Of a stretch of 64,000 nt of DNA, positions 27,382 through 38,904 are shown one piece after another (positions within the stretch are counted from its first letter, which is position 1; each line of letters starts with the position of its first letter). The position numbers and the translations under genes were made by a program. The stretch spans positions 25,686-89,685 of the forward strand of contig NZ_JAPFGB010000025.1 of the NCBI RefSeq assembly GCF_026241095.1, in the 5' to 3' direction. The notes beneath the pieces were generated by a model, which saw only the letters and a program-made list of their open reading frames with translations, was not told the origin of the DNA and did no database searches. Source of the stretch: Saccharopolyspora sp. NFXS83 (GTDB lineage: Bacteria; Actinomycetota; Actinomycetes; Mycobacteriales; Pseudonocardiaceae).

Positions 27382-28044
27382 TCAGGGAGCGAGCCGCTCC
27401 ACGGTCCAGCGCTCGTCGTTGCGGCGGAAGCGGAGTCGGTCGTGCAACCGGTCGGGCCGTCCCTGCCAGAATTCCACGGCTTCGGGCCGGATCCGCCAGC
27501 CGCCCCAGTGCGGCGGCACCGGCACCTTCTCCGCGTCGGCGAAGCGGCGTTCGATGCCGTTGAGCGAGGACTGCAACGCCTCCCGCCCGGTCACCACGCG
27601 GGACTGCGGCGAGGCCCACGCGCCGAGCTGGGACCCTCGCGGGCGCACCGCCCAGTACTCCGCGGTCTCGTCGCTGCTGACCTTTTCCACGGTGCCGCGC
27701 ACGTTGACCTGGCGTTGCAGCGAGAGCCAGGGGAAGGTCGCGGCGGCGACGCGGGTCGCGGTGAGGTCGTGGCTCTTCGACGAGGTGTAGTTGGTGAAGA
27801 AGACGATTCCGCGCTCGTCGAATCCCTTGCACAGCACGGTGCGCGAGGAGGGGAATCCGTCGGCGTCCGCCGTCGCCAGCACCATCGCGTTGGGCTCCGG
27901 CACCTCCGCCCGGACGGCCTCGTCGAACCAGATCCGCAGCTGCTCGTGCCAGGTGTCGGCGAGCAGGCCCTCCTGCAGGGAGCCCGCCTCGTAGGACACC
28001 CGCATGGACGACAAAGTGCCGGTGCTCACGGTGCTTTCGGACAT
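27382..28044 (-). CDS. pdxH: Pyridoxamine/pyridoxine 5'-phosphate oxidase
   Basis: A 220-residue FMN enzyme that makes pyridoxal 5'-phosphate, the cofactor of SerC and many other enzymes. Family marks: [39 protein letters not shown] (FMN site), [19 protein letters not shown], and the C-terminal signature [18 protein letters not shown] ending in W-VERLAP. The ATG at 28044 gives the normal N-terminus [10 protein letters not shown]. It is followed by repeat sequence and not by another gene. Confidence 0.96.
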   Translation of the reverse strand: MSESTVSTGTLSSMRVSYEAGSLQEGLLADTWHEQLRIWFDEAVRAEVPEPNAMVLATADADGFPSSRTVLCKGFDERGIVFFTNYTSSKSHDLTATRVAAATFPWLSLQRQVNVRGTVEKVSSDETAEYWAVRPRGSQLGAWASPQSRVVTGREALQSSLNGIERRFADAEKVPVPPHWGGWRIRPEAVEFWQGRPDRLHDRLRFRRNDERWTVERLAP

Positions 28045-28254
28045 CCGTCATTTCCTCCCTGACCCGACTGGTGTGCCTGTTGATCGGCGGCGCCGGAGGA
28101 TACGAGCCGAACCGGTCGGCGCGGCAACCGCGGTGCGCCACGGGCACCGCTATGACGGTAAACGGCTTGGGAACGCACGCCGAACCGGCCGAAACGTCAC
28201 GATCGATCCCGCAAACGATGCAGTGACGGCGAGCACACTCGAATGGCAGCAGGT

Positions 28255-29082
28255 TCAGGGCCGGTTCGTCCGGTTCCGTCCGGGTGCGCTGCCCGCGGTG
28301 TCGCCGTCCGGGTTGTCATCCGACGCTTCCGGGGGTTGCACTGCTGCTTCCGGGTGGTGTTGGAGCGCTCGGCTGAGTCTGCGCTGCGCGGTGACGACGT
28401 CGGCGGCGAGCGCGGTGGCGAGCGCTCCCCCTGCCGCCAGCGGCACCAGGGACCACCACGGGCCGCTGCTCGGGGCGGCCGGATCGGTGCCGCCGACCAG
28501 GGTTTCGGTGCCGAGCACGCGGGCGCCCGCGAGGTGGCTGGCGCCGGCCGCGAGCCGTCCCGGCCCGAGGTCGAGGTGCTGGCGCAGCAGCGGCACGCCG
28601 TCGCGCACCAGGTCGGTGGTGGTGCGCAGCGTTCCTGGCGGTTCGCCGTGCCTGCCGAGCACCAGCACTTCCCGGCAGCGCAGCCGGGCGTCGGCGGCGA
28701 GGTCGGCGTGGAATTCGGAGCGGTGCTCGGCGCGGGCCGTCACGACGGTCGCTTCGGGCCGGTAGTCCACGCTGCCTCCGGGGCCGATCTCCATCCGCAC
28801 CGTGGTGCGGCCGGTCCCTCCGCGCTGCCCCGGCAGCGCGACGGTCGCGGCGGTGCCGCGCAGCAGCAGCCGCGCGCCGGGTCCGATGTGGACGCGCAGC
28901 CGCAGTTCGTCGCCGCCGAGCGGGGTGGCCGCCGAGCTCACCAGGTGCACGATCGCTCCGCCCGCGCCTGCGACCGCCGCGCGCCGGTGCACCAGCGTCA
29001 GCGGAGCCGCGCAGCGGAGTTCCCGCACGACGCTGCGGCCGTGCGCGTCGAGCTCCACTCGCAGCACCGCCGAGGCCTTCAT
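28255..29082 (-). CDS. ureD: Urease accessory protein UreD
   Basis: A 275-residue urease activation scaffold. It has the UreD beta-helix pattern with VHLVSSAATPLGGDELRLRV, LRGTAATVALPG, VDYRPEATVVTARAEH and REVLVLGRHGE. UreD binds apo-urease and, with UreF and UreG, delivers nickel to the UreC active site. It is the last gene of the operon, 13 bases after ureG. The Arg-rich C-terminal tail (from about residue 245) is poorly conserved and may be disordered. About 200 bases separate it from pdxH. Confidence 0.92.
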   Translation of the reverse strand: MKASAVLRVELDAHGRSVVRELRCAAPLTLVHRRAAVAGAGGAIVHLVSSAATPLGGDELRLRVHIGPGARLLLRGTAATVALPGQRGGTGRTTVRMEIGPGGSVDYRPEATVVTARAEHRSEFHADLAADARLRCREVLVLGRHGEPPGTLRTTTDLVRDGVPLLRQHLDLGPGRLAAGASHLAGARVLGTETLVGGTDPAAPSSGPWWSLVPLAAGGALATALAADVVTAQRRLSRALQHHPEAAVQPPEASDDNPDGDTAGSAPGRNRTNRP

Positions 29083-29095
29083 CGCCGGGCCCGCA

Positions 29096-29821
29096 TCACC
29101 GGGAGCCCGGGTCCGGCGCCGCGGCCTCCGGGCTGCCGAGCCGCGCCCGCACCCAGGCGGAGACGTCCGGGGCGTTCGGGGTTTCGGTGAGCGATTGCGC
29201 GATCACCGGCAGCTCGCCGCGCATCCGGTGCGCGTCGGCGAGCATCACCGCCATGTCCGCGCCGACCCGCTCGGCCAGGTCCACCTTGTTGATCACGAGC
29301 AGGTCGGCGGTGGTGACGCCGGGTCCGCCCTTGCGCGGCACCTTGTCCCCGCCCGCGACGTCCACGACGAAGATCTGGTCGTCGGCGAGCCCCCTGCTGA
29401 ACACGGCGGTGAGGTTGTCCCCGCCGCTTTCCACGATGACCAGTTCCAGCCCCGGATGCCGTTCTTCCAGGCGTTCCACCGCGTCCAGGTTCGCGGTGAT
29501 GTCGTCGCGGATCGCGGTGTGGGGGCACGCCCCGGTCTGCACGGCCTCGATGCGGTCCGGGTCGAGCACTCCGGCGGCGCGCAGGAAGTCGGCGTCCTCG
29601 GTGGTGTAGATGTCGTTGGTGACCACCGCGAGCCGCACTTCGGCGCCGAGGGCCCGGCACAGCGCGGCGGTCAGCGCGGTCTTGCCGCTGCCGACGGGTC
29701 CGCCGATGCCGAGCCGGAACGGCCTGCCGAGGCGGCTCACCGCGGCGTGCGGGTCGGGTTCGGCGGCGGCCGGGTCGAAGTTGACCTCGTGGGTGTGCCC
29801 GTGGCCGTGGTCAGGTGGCAA
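29096..29821 (-). CDS. ureG: Urease accessory GTPase UreG
   Basis: A 241-residue SIMIBI GTPase. The P-loop is [13 protein letters not shown]; the switch CPH motif appears in [11 protein letters not shown], and the base-recognition motif is [13 protein letters not shown]. The N-terminal His-rich run [10 protein letters not shown] can bind nickel. UreG couples GTP hydrolysis to nickel insertion. The start is a TTG (29819-29821) inside the last codons of ureF, with GAGGTG upstream; the two genes overlap by 11 bases. A TTG start is unusual but both the family N-terminus and the ribosome binding site support it. Confidence 0.93.
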   Translation of the reverse strand: MPPDHGHGHTHEVNFDPAAAEPDPHAAVSRLGRPFRLGIGGPVGSGKTALTAALCRALGAEVRLAVVTNDIYTTEDADFLRAAGVLDPDRIEAVQTGACPHTAIRDDITANLDAVERLEERHPGLELVIVESGGDNLTAVFSRGLADDQIFVVDVAGGDKVPRKGGPGVTTADLLVINKVDLAERVGADMAVMLADAHRMRGELPVIAQSLTETPNAPDVSAWVRARLGSPEAAAPDPGSR

Positions 29822-30500
29822 AGAGACGCACCTCTTCCTGGTGGTGGCGGTCGTGCGATTCGGCGAGCAGGTCCAGCGCGGGCGCGCCCGGCGCGGGCAG
29901 GTCGGCCGGGTCTGCGCCGGCGGTCGACGCCGCGGTGTCGGCGATCTCGCCGAGATCGGCGGCGAAGTCGGCGACGACGGCGTTCACGGCCATCGGGTCC
30001 AGGCCCAGCAGCCGCACGGCCGCCGAGGACGGTCCGCTGATGGCGAGGTACCCGGCGGTCAGCGCCGCCTCGCGGGGCGCGGCTCCGGCGGTGGCCGCCA
30101 GCACGCCCAGCACGATCGGGTGGTGCGGGCGCGGTGTCGTGGCGATCAGGTCGTCGAGGGCCGCTGACGGCCACGCCACCTTCCCGGACCGCACCGTGCC
30201 CCGCCCCTGCGCGCGGGAGGCCGCGCGCTGCGCGGGCGAGGGGGTGCGCGCGTCGAGCTCCGCGTCCAGCTCCGCCCAATGTCCACAACGGGCGGTCCGG
30301 CGCGCGGCGTGGGCCGCGGCCGCGGCGAACACCGCCTGCACCGCGCCCGCGCCGCGCAGCCTGCCGAACAGGAACTCGCGCAGGCTCGCCACATCGGTGA
30401 GCAGTCCGCGCGCGGCGGCCTCCTCCACGCCGCCGGAGTGCACGTGGCCGCCACCGGGGAACCGCGCGTCGGCGAGCGCCAGCACCGCGAGCCCCGTCAT
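29811..30500 (-). CDS. ureF: Urease accessory protein UreF
   Basis: A 229-residue all-helical protein. Family landmarks are [21 protein letters not shown] at the N-terminus, LREFLFGRL, and the central [18 protein letters not shown]. UreF bridges UreD and UreG and gates GTP hydrolysis during nickel delivery. It follows ureC by 18 bases and overlaps ureG by 11. The start is the ATG at 30500 ([14 protein letters not shown]). The length is normal for actinobacterial UreF. Confidence 0.92.
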   Translation of the reverse strand: MTGLAVLALADARFPGGGHVHSGGVEEAAARGLLTDVASLREFLFGRLRGAGAVQAVFAAAAAHAARRTARCGHWAELDAELDARTPSPAQRAASRAQGRGTVRSGKVAWPSAALDDLIATTPRPHHPIVLGVLAATAGAAPREAALTAGYLAISGPSSAAVRLLGLDPMAVNAVVADFAADLGEIADTAASTAGADPADLPAPGAPALDLLAESHDRHHQEEVRLFAT

Positions 30501-30518
30501 CCGCCGCCTCCGATCAGG

Positions 30519-32246
30519 TCAGAACAGGAAGTACCGCTGGGCCATGGGGAGTTCGCGCACCGGCTGCGGTTCCACGAGGTCACCGTCGATGCGCACCGCG
30601 AAGCTGTCCGGGTCCACCTCGATGTGCGGAGTGGCGTCGTTGAGCAGCATCGACGCCTTCGCCACCTGCCGCGTGCCGCGCACCGCGACGAGCTCCCGCT
30701 CCAGCCCGAGCCGGTCACCGAGCCCGGCGTCCACCGCCTCCGGCGCCACGAAGTGCACGCCACCGCGAGCCGCGGCCCGCCCCGCCGCTCCGAACATGGG
30801 CCGCCCGAGCACGGGCTGCGGCGTGGGGATCGACGCGTTCGCGTCGCCCAGCTGCGCCCATGCGGGGAATCCGCCTTTGAACACCACGTCCGGCCGGACG
30901 CCGAAGAACTTCGGCTCCCACAGCACGAGGTCGGCGAGCTTGCCCACTTCCACCGAACCCACCAGGTGGTCGATGCCGTGCGCCCGCGCCGGGTTGATCG
31001 TGTACTTCGCGAGGTAGCGGCGGGCGCGCAGGTTGTCGGCCGCGCCGTCGCCGGGCAGCGCGCCGCGCCGGTCCTTCATCACGTGCGCCGTCTGCCAGGT
31101 CCGCGTGATCACTTCGCCGACGCGGCCCATCGCCTGCGCGTCCGAACTGATCATGGAGATGGCGCCGAGGTCGTGCAGCACGTCCTCGGCGGCGATGGTG
31201 CTCGGCCGGATCCGGCTCTCCGCGAACGCCAGGTCCTCGGGCACCGCCGGGTTCAGGTGGTGGCACACCATCAGCATGTCCAGGTGCTCGTCGATGGTGT
31301 TCACCGTGTGCGGCCGGGTCGGATTCGTCGAGGACGGCAGCACGTTCGCCGCGGCGGCGACCTCGATGATGTCCGGCGCGTGCCCGCCACCGGCGCCTTC
31401 GGCGTGGTAGGCGTTGATGGAGCGGCCGTTGATCGCGGCCAGCGTGGACTCCAGGAACCCGGTCTCGTTGAGCGTGTCGGTGTGGATCGCCACCTGCACC
31501 CCGGAGCGTTCGGCGCAGCGCAGCGCGGCATCGATCACCGCGGGCGTGCAGCCCCAGTCCTCGTGCAGCTTCAGCCCGCCCGCCCCGGCGCGCAGCTGCT
31601 CGTCGAGGGCTTCGCCGCGCACGGTGTTGCCCTTGCCGAGCAGCAGCAGGTTCACCGGCGCCTGCTCCAGCGCGGTGAGCATCCGGCCGAGGTTCCACGA
31701 GCCCGGCGTGACCGTGGTGGCCTTGCTGCCCTCGACCGGCCCGGTGCCGCCGCCGATGAGCGTGGTCAGCCCGGAGGCGATGGCGGTGTCGATCTCCTGC
31801 GGGCAGATGAAGTGCACGTGGCAGTCCACCCCACCGGCGGTGAGGATCTTGCCGCCGCCGCCCACGATCTCCGTGGACGGTCCGATGACCAGCGCCGGAT
31901 CCACCCCGTCGGTGACGTCCGGGTTGCCCGCTTTGCCGATGCCGACGATGCGCCCGTCGCGCACGCCCACGTCGGCCTTGACCACGCCCCAGTGGTCCAG
32001 CACCACGACTCCGGTGATCACCAGGTCCGGGGTGCCTTCGGCTCGGGTGGCCGCGGATTGGCCCATCGACTCGCGGATCACCTTGCCGCCGCCGAACACG
32101 GCTTCCTCGCCGGATCCGCCGGGACCCGTGCTGCGGTCTTCGGTGACCTCCACCAGCAGGTTCGTGTCGGCGAGCCGGATCCGGTCGCCGGTGGTGGGCC
32201 CGAACAGCTCCACGTACCGGGCGCGATCCACGGACGGAGTGCTCAT
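30519..32246 (-). CDS. ureC: Urease alpha subunit UreC (catalytic)
   Basis: A 575-residue nickel amidohydrolase that splits urea to ammonia and carbamate. Nickel ligands are visible: DCHVHF, the carbamylated lysine in GLKLHEDWG, and the [10 protein letters not shown] and [14 protein letters not shown] histidines. The flap with catalytic His is [13 protein letters not shown]. The start ATG at 32244-32246 ([18 protein letters not shown]) overlaps ureB by four bases. A much longer open frame runs on through ureB but is a shadow. Confidence 0.97.
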   Translation of the reverse strand: MSTPSVDRARYVELFGPTTGDRIRLADTNLLVEVTEDRSTGPGGSGEEAVFGGGKVIRESMGQSAATRAEGTPDLVITGVVVLDHWGVVKADVGVRDGRIVGIGKAGNPDVTDGVDPALVIGPSTEIVGGGGKILTAGGVDCHVHFICPQEIDTAIASGLTTLIGGGTGPVEGSKATTVTPGSWNLGRMLTALEQAPVNLLLLGKGNTVRGEALDEQLRAGAGGLKLHEDWGCTPAVIDAALRCAERSGVQVAIHTDTLNETGFLESTLAAINGRSINAYHAEGAGGGHAPDIIEVAAAANVLPSSTNPTRPHTVNTIDEHLDMLMVCHHLNPAVPEDLAFAESRIRPSTIAAEDVLHDLGAISMISSDAQAMGRVGEVITRTWQTAHVMKDRRGALPGDGAADNLRARRYLAKYTINPARAHGIDHLVGSVEVGKLADLVLWEPKFFGVRPDVVFKGGFPAWAQLGDANASIPTPQPVLGRPMFGAAGRAAARGGVHFVAPEAVDAGLGDRLGLERELVAVRGTRQVAKASMLLNDATPHIEVDPDSFAVRIDGDLVEPQPVRELPMAQRYFLF

Positions 32247-32620
32247 GCGTTCCCCTCCCCGACGCCGCCGTAGCCGGGTGCACCGGGCGCGGCGTCCCGC
32301 GCGTCCAACTCCCCCGCGTACTCCTTGCGCAGCCCGCGCACGACCCGCGCGCCACCGATCGGCACCAGGTCGACCTCCCGGTCGACGCCGGGCTCGAACC
32401 GCACGGCGGTGCCCGCGGGCACGTCCAGCCGGTGCCCCCACGCGGCCTCCCGGTCGAACGCCAAAGCGGAGTTGACCGCGGCGAAGTGGTAGTGCGAGCC
32501 GACCTGCACGGCCCGGTCCGCGGTGTTCACCACGATCAGCCGCACGCGCGGACGGCCGGGATGCAGCGGCACCGGCTCGGCACCGGGGAGCACCTCGCCC
32601 GGAATCACGGGATCCGACAT
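32243..32620 (-). CDS. ureB: Urease beta subunit UreB
   Basis: A 125-residue beta-barrel subunit of urease. It has the typical [13 protein letters not shown] start, the [18 protein letters not shown] core and the [15 protein letters not shown] motif. It packs with UreA and UreC in the trimer-of-trimers enzyme. The stop overlaps the ureC start (ATGA), and the gene begins three bases after ureA ends, so the three structural genes are tightly coupled. The C-terminal tail is Gly/Ala-rich and longer than in many homologues. Confidence 0.96.
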   Translation of the reverse strand: MSDPVIPGEVLPGAEPVPLHPGRPRVRLIVVNTADRAVQVGSHYHFAAVNSALAFDREAAWGHRLDVPAGTAVRFEPGVDREVDLVPIGGARVVRGLRKEYAGELDARDAAPGAPGYGGVGEGNA

Positions 32621-32623
32621 GGC

Positions 32624-32926
<303 letters not shown>

Positions 32927-33218
32927 GACATCTCTGTAGCACGGTGACCCGATCGCCGACGACCGACCGGCACCGGAATTGATCCTGGTTAACACCCTTT
33001 TCGCGGGATTGTCACAACCGCCCCGCACCGGAGGCCGTGTGATCTTCGCCATCGGGACCGTCCGCACCGATTGCCTCCGCCCGCACGCCGGGTGCAGTGT
33101 TACCGGCACGGCACAGGCTGCGACCGATCGCATTCGTGCTCATGCACCCCGCCACGTCCCGCCGAGCGCTCCCGAGCGCCCGGCCACCTGAACGACTCAA
33201 CGAGGAGACGAGGCAATC

Positions 33219-34352
33219 ATGGGCACCAGCACAGGCGGCTCCGACTTCCGCCCCGGCCTGGAAGGCGTCGTCGCGTTCCAGACCGAGATCGCCGAACCGG
33301 ATCGGGACGGCGGCGCGCTGCGCTACCGCGGCGTCGACATCGAGGACCTGGCGGGCAAGGTCTCCTTCGGCGACGTGTGGCAGCTGCTGGTCGACGGCCG
33401 CTTCGGCCGGGGCCTGCCGGACGCCGGTACCGCCGAGCTGCCGGTGCGCACTGGCGACGTGCGCGCCGACGCGCAGGCCGCGATCGCGATGCTCGCGCCC
33501 GCGCACGGGTTCGAGCCGCTGCTGGACATCACCGAGGACACCGCCCGCGACCAGCTCGCGCTCACCACGACGCTCGGACTGTCCTACGTGGCCCAGTCCG
33601 CTCGTGGCACCGACCTGCCCGCCGTCCCGGCGGAACGCGTCGCCGAGGCCGCGACCCTCACCGAAGCGTTCCTCACCCGGTGGCGCGGCGAACCGGACCC
33701 GGCCCACGTGCAGGCGCTGGACGCCTACTGGGTGTCGGCGGCCGAGCACGGCCTCAACGCCTCCACCTTCACCGCCCGCGTCATCGCCTCCACCGGCGCC
33801 GACGTGGCGGCCAGCCTGTCCGGCGCGGTCGGCGCCATGTCCGGCCCGCTGCACGGCGGGGCGCCGGCGCGGGTGCTGCCGATGCTGGCCGAGGCCGAGC
33901 GCACCGGAGACGCCCGCAAGGTCGTCGAGTCCATCTTGGACCGCGGCGAGCGGCTGATGGGCTTCGGCCACCGCGTGTACCGCGCGGAGGACCCGCGGGC
34001 GCGGGTGCTGCGCAACACCTGCGAGCAGCTCTCCGCCCCGCGCTACGAGGCCGCCGCCGAGCTGGAGCGCGCCGCGCTGTCGGTGCTGCGCGAGCGGCGC
34101 CCGGACCGGCCGATCGAGACGAACGTGGAGTTCTGGGCGGCGGTGATCCTGGACTTCGCCCAGGTGCCGACCGAGATGATGCCCGCGATGTTCACCTGCG
34201 CCCGCACCGCGGGCTGGTCCGCGCACGTGCTGGAGCAGCAGCGCACCGGCCGCCTGGTGCGCCCGTCCGCGCAGTACGTCGGCCCGGAACCGCGCTCGCC
34301 GCAGCAGGTCCAGGGCTGGAACTCGGTCAAGTCCCTGCCGGTGGCGGTCTGA
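33219..34352 (+). CDS. citA: Citrate synthase 2
   Basis: A 377-residue short citrate synthase that lacks the N-terminal beta domain of the longer gltA product. The active-site triad is intact: His in AAEHGLNAS and GPLHGGAPA, GFGHRVYRAEDPRA, and Asp in AVILDFAQVP. Good GAGGAG/GAGG boxes precede the ATG. It resembles the second citrate synthase of mycobacteria (CitA). It may serve the methylcitrate cycle or a condition-specific TCA role; specificity cannot be read. A perfect 14-base hairpin follows. Confidence 0.92.
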   Translation: MGTSTGGSDFRPGLEGVVAFQTEIAEPDRDGGALRYRGVDIEDLAGKVSFGDVWQLLVDGRFGRGLPDAGTAELPVRTGDVRADAQAAIAMLAPAHGFEPLLDITEDTARDQLALTTTLGLSYVAQSARGTDLPAVPAERVAEAATLTEAFLTRWRGEPDPAHVQALDAYWVSAAEHGLNASTFTARVIASTGADVAASLSGAVGAMSGPLHGGAPARVLPMLAEAERTGDARKVVESILDRGERLMGFGHRVYRAEDPRARVLRNTCEQLSAPRYEAAAELERAALSVLRERRPDRPIETNVEFWAAVILDFAQVPTEMMPAMFTCARTAGWSAHVLEQQRTGRLVRPSAQYVGPEPRSPQQVQGWNSVKSLPVAV

Positions 34353-34371
34353 CCTCGCCTTCCGCCGCGGG

Positions 34372-34405
34372 AGGCTCGTGCGGAGTTCGATCTCCGCACG
34401 AGCCT
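34372..34405 (+). terminator. Hairpin terminator after citA
   Basis: AGGCTCGTGCGGAG pairs perfectly with CTCCGCACGAGCCT around TTCGAT. It lies 19 bases past the citA stop. Confidence 0.85.
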
Positions 34406-34496
34406 GTTCGCGCCCGAGCCGCGCCCGACGGGAACGAGTCGTGACGCAACGTCGACGCCTCGTCACCGCGGGTGTCGATCTCGGTACAGTGGCGGC

Positions 34497-35441
34497 ATGA
34501 GCGGGGACAGCAGCCGCGAGGCCGCCATCGCGCGGGCCGAGGAACTCGAAGCGGACGCCGAGCACAGCGGTGAACGCACCGACGACCTGGTCGAAGCCGC
34601 GAGCTACTGGCGCAACGCGCACGAACCGGAACGGGAACGCGCCGCGCTGCTGGCCGCGATCGACGCCGACACCGGCGAGTCGCTGTTCGACCCGCGCGCC
34701 ACCTACGCCGAGATGCTCATGCGGCGCGGGGAACGCACCGCGGCGGACGAGCTGCTCGACGAGCTCATGGGCGACCTCGACGCCCGCGAGCACACCTACA
34801 TCGCCGCCTCCGCCGCCTACCAGCACGCCGGAAACACGGCGGCGGCGTTGCGCTGGCTCGACGTCGGCATCGGCCGCCTGATCCCGGACGCGGCCGATCC
34901 CGATTCCGAGTTCACCGTCGACGACAAGGGCGTGGAGCTGCTGCGTGTGCGGCGCGAGATCCGCACCGACCTCGGCGAGCAGCCGGACGACCTCGACCGC
35001 GCGCTGGACATGATCTCCGACGCGGCTTTCGACCGGGGCCTCTCCGAGGCGTTCTCCGAGGAGGTGGCGAACCGGCACGACGTGGTCGTGCTGCACTGGC
35101 CGGCGGGCGACCTCGCCGAACTCCGCCGCCGCGAACCGGAGCTGCCCCTCGACCGGGACCACGGCGCGCACCGGCTGGAGCTGCAGCGCGAGATGCTGCT
35201 CGCCGACCGCGACGGCAAGCGCACGACCGTCGTGACGGGCTCCGCCGACGGCTACGCCGCGTTCTGCGCCGAGGTCGACCTGCCCAACGGCGACGCGGGC
35301 TCCCTGGAGCAGTACCGGACCGATCTGCTGCTGCGCGGCGAATGGCGCAGCTGGCCACCGGAGCGCAACGCGCCGTGCTGGTGCGGATCGGAGCGCAAGT
35401 ACAAGAAGTGCTGCGGCGCACCCGGCCGTACCGATGCCTGA
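34497..35441 (+). CDS. SEC-C motif protein with TPR-like helices
   Basis: A 314-residue protein. Residues ~15-130 look like helical tetratricopeptide-type repeats (AASAAYQHAGNTAAALRWLD). The end carries a complete SEC-C zinc motif, PCWCGSERKYKKCC, as found at the C-terminus of SecA. SEC-C proteins bind zinc and often contact SecB-like partners, ribosomes or nucleic acids; the role of this stand-alone version is unknown. The ATG at 34497 has only a weak upstream purine run. The stop is followed by a 283-base gap before serC. Confidence 0.8.
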   Translation: MSGDSSREAAIARAEELEADAEHSGERTDDLVEAASYWRNAHEPERERAALLAAIDADTGESLFDPRATYAEMLMRRGERTAADELLDELMGDLDAREHTYIAASAAYQHAGNTAAALRWLDVGIGRLIPDAADPDSEFTVDDKGVELLRVRREIRTDLGEQPDDLDRALDMISDAAFDRGLSEAFSEEVANRHDVVVLHWPAGDLAELRRREPELPLDRDHGAHRLELQREMLLADRDGKRTTVVTGSADGYAAFCAEVDLPNGDAGSLEQYRTDLLLRGEWRSWPPERNAPCWCGSERKYKKCCGAPGRTDA

Positions 35442-35574
35442 AGTGCCTGGTCACACGGCCTAGGTTCGATCACCTGAAGGTCCGGTTGCTGGCCAAAGCG
35501 CCTCCCGCGCAGTAAGTTGCCAAGCGGCTCAGGCACCTGCGGCGCACCCGGAAATTCACCTTTCCGACCCGTAG

Positions 35575-36864
<1,290 letters not shown>

Positions 36865-37128
36865 GCGCGGCGCGCCTGTCTCACGAGGTCGCCCCCTCAC
36901 CATGGCGACCGACACATCCGTGTCACCCGAACTGGCTGTTGATCACTTGCTGTGATCGGAATAGTGGTCGGATTTCGCCAAGTGTTCGCATGTCGACCGC
37001 TATTCAGGCAAGATCGGGTAGGGAGAGGATGGTCACGAAGCGACACCGAACCCGGCGTGGCTCCTCCGTCAAGAGGGCACGCCGGGTTACGGTCACAGCT
37101 TGGTGACAACGACCGGGGAGGCTGGCGT

Positions 37129-38064
37129 ATGCGCGCGCTGCGGGTTGTCGGGCTTGATGAGGACGGTGAGACCGTCATCTGCGAGGACCCCGAGAACGGC
37201 GACCGTTTTTCGGTGCCCGCCGACGAACGGCTACGTGCCGCCGCGCGCGGTGACCTGACCCGTCTCGGCCAGGTGCAGATCGAGATGGAGGCGCAGATGC
37301 GCCCCCGCGAGATCCAGGCCCGGGTGCGCGCGGGCGCCTCGGTCGAGGACGTCGCCACCGCCGCCGGAATCCCCGAGCAGCGGGTGGAGCGCTACGCCTA
37401 CCCGGTGCTGCTCGAGCGCGCGCAGATCGCCGAGCGCTCGCAGCGCGCCCACCCCGTCCGCGAGGACGGTCCCGACGTGCAGACCCTCGGCGAGGTAGTC
37501 GCGCACACCTTCGGGATGCGCGGGCACGACTTCACCGACGCGAACTGGGACGCGTGGCGCGGCGAGGACGGCAAGTGGGTCGTCCGGCTGCACTGGCAGG
37601 CCGGTCGTTCCGAGAACCACGCGCACTGGGTGTTCCACCCGGGTGCGCACGGCGGCACCGTCGCTCCGCTCGACGACCACGCGGTGGACCTGCTGGACCC
37701 GTCGCCGAACCGCCCGCTGCGGACGGTCCGGCCGGTGACGGCGCTGGCCCGCGAGGCCCTGGAACTGGACGAGTCCGAGGAGGACGCGGTCGAGGACGAG
37801 GCCACCACCCCGCCTCCGCCCGCGCCGCCGAAGCAGGCGAGCCCGGTGATCCCGTCCTTGGACCTGGAACCGACCCCCGCCGCGCCCGAACCGGAGCCGG
37901 AGCAGTCGCAGTCGGCGCCGCTGGCCGAGCAGGCCGGTGAGGACGACCTGGAAGCGGTGGAGGACGAGGCCGCGCGCAAGACCGAACCGGCACGGCGGCG
38001 CAAGAACCACCCGATGGTCCCGTCCTGGGAGGACGTCCTGCTGGGAGTGCGCTCCCACCGCTGA
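37129..38064 (+). CDS. sepH: Septation protein SepH
   Basis: A 311-residue protein starting MRALRVVGLDEDGETVIC, the SepH/DUF3071 N-terminus. A helix-turn-helix-like stretch RAGASVEDVATAAGIPEQRVERYA follows at ~65-90. Then comes AHTFGMRGHDFTDANWDAWR, typical of the family, and an acidic/Pro-rich variable linker. SepH binds FtsZ and promotes Z-ring assembly at sporulation or vegetative septa. The start was chosen at the ATG with GGGGAGG upstream; a long upstream extension from 36952 is rejected. The conserved C-terminal block HPMVPSWEDVLLGVR is present. Confidence 0.93.
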   Translation: MRALRVVGLDEDGETVICEDPENGDRFSVPADERLRAAARGDLTRLGQVQIEMEAQMRPREIQARVRAGASVEDVATAAGIPEQRVERYAYPVLLERAQIAERSQRAHPVREDGPDVQTLGEVVAHTFGMRGHDFTDANWDAWRGEDGKWVVRLHWQAGRSENHAHWVFHPGAHGGTVAPLDDHAVDLLDPSPNRPLRTVRPVTALAREALELDESEEDAVEDEATTPPPPAPPKQASPVIPSLDLEPTPAAPEPEPEQSQSAPLAEQAGEDDLEAVEDEAARKTEPARRRKNHPMVPSWEDVLLGVRSHR

Positions 38065-38080
38065 CCTCGACGCACGTGTG

Positions 38081-38122
38081 AAAGGCCCCTTCACCGGCGG
38101 CGTGCCGTCCGAAGGGGCCTTT
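38081..38122 (+). terminator. Hairpin terminator after sepH
   Basis: AAAGGCCCCTTC pairs perfectly with GAAGGGGCCTTT (12 bases) around an 18-base loop. It lies 16 bases past the sepH stop. Confidence 0.8.
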
Positions 38123-38172
38123 CGCGTGCGCCGCGAATGCTCGACCGGCGCGACGACCTGGAGGAGATCGCC

Positions 38173-38634
38173 TTGTCCGAACCTCGCCCGCCGTTCCCGC
38201 CCTTCGACGAGGAGGCGGCGCTGCGGAAGGTCCAGGCCGCGGAGGACGCCTGGAACACCCGCGATCCGCACCGGGTCAGCCTCGCGTACACGGCCGACTC
38301 CGCCTGGCGGAACCGGGACACCTTCGTCACCGGCCGCGAGGAGATCGTCGCGTTCCTCACCGCCAAGTGGGAGCGCGAGCTGGACTACGCGCTGCGCAAG
38401 AGCCTGTGGAGCTTCCGCGGCGATCGCATCGCGGTCCGGTTCCAGTACGAGTGCCGCGATCACGACGGCCAGTGGTGGCGCAGCTACGGCAACGAGCTGT
38501 GGGAGTTCACCGACACGGGCCTGATGCACCGCCGCGAAGCCAGCATCAACGACGTCCGCATCAGCGCGGACGAACGCCGCTGGTTCGGCCCGCGCCCAGC
38601 CGATCAGCACGGCCGGGACATCCCGCTGCGGTGA
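38173..38634 (+). CDS. DUF1348 (SnoaL/NTF2-like fold) protein
   Basis: A 153-residue protein of the DUF1348 family, which has an NTF2-like cone fold. Marks: [64 protein letters not shown] and the terminal [17 protein letters not shown]. The start is probably the TTG at 38173 with GGAGGAG seven bases upstream; an ATG 36 bases earlier lacks a binding site. The function is unproven; relatives are small-molecule binding or isomerase-like proteins. It stands alone after the sepH terminator. Confidence 0.85.
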   Translation: MSEPRPPFPPFDEEAALRKVQAAEDAWNTRDPHRVSLAYTADSAWRNRDTFVTGREEIVAFLTAKWERELDYALRKSLWSFRGDRIAVRFQYECRDHDGQWWRSYGNELWEFTDTGLMHRREASINDVRISADERRWFGPRPADQHGRDIPLR

Positions 38635-38757
38635 GCCGTCAGGGCCTCCCGGCCCGGGAGCCTGCCCTTGGTCTCGTCGTTCCAGCCGAGCAGCGTTCTT
38701 GATCCGTGTCCTGTCGGCGGCGAAGCCGCTGAGCATCGACCACCTGCGCAGGTCGAC

Positions 38758-38872
38758 CACCGGCGGGTTCGCAGCGGTTTCCTCGCGAGGACAGCTTTTT
38801 CCTTCGTGGCGGAGCCACCAGGGAAAAAGATCCCGCAGCGAGGAAACCGGTGAGGTTCCGCCACCCGACCCA
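38758..38872. repeat. Nested palindromic repeat, copy 2
   Basis: The same three-stem element as at 27095. Outer arms are CAGCGGTTTCCTCGC (38772-38786) and GCGAGGAAACCGGTG (38838-38852). Relative to copy 1 the left arm has C to T and the right arm the matching G to A, so the pair is preserved. The middle CTTTTTCC...GGGAAAAAG and inner GTGGC-GGA-GCCAC stems are kept. It lacks the long short-repeat array found before copies 1 and 3. It fills most of the gap between the DUF1348 gene and the opposing DUF2537 gene. Confidence 0.9.
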
Positions 38873-38904
38873 CCTAGCAAGCCGAGTCGAAGATCCGATC
38901 TCGA

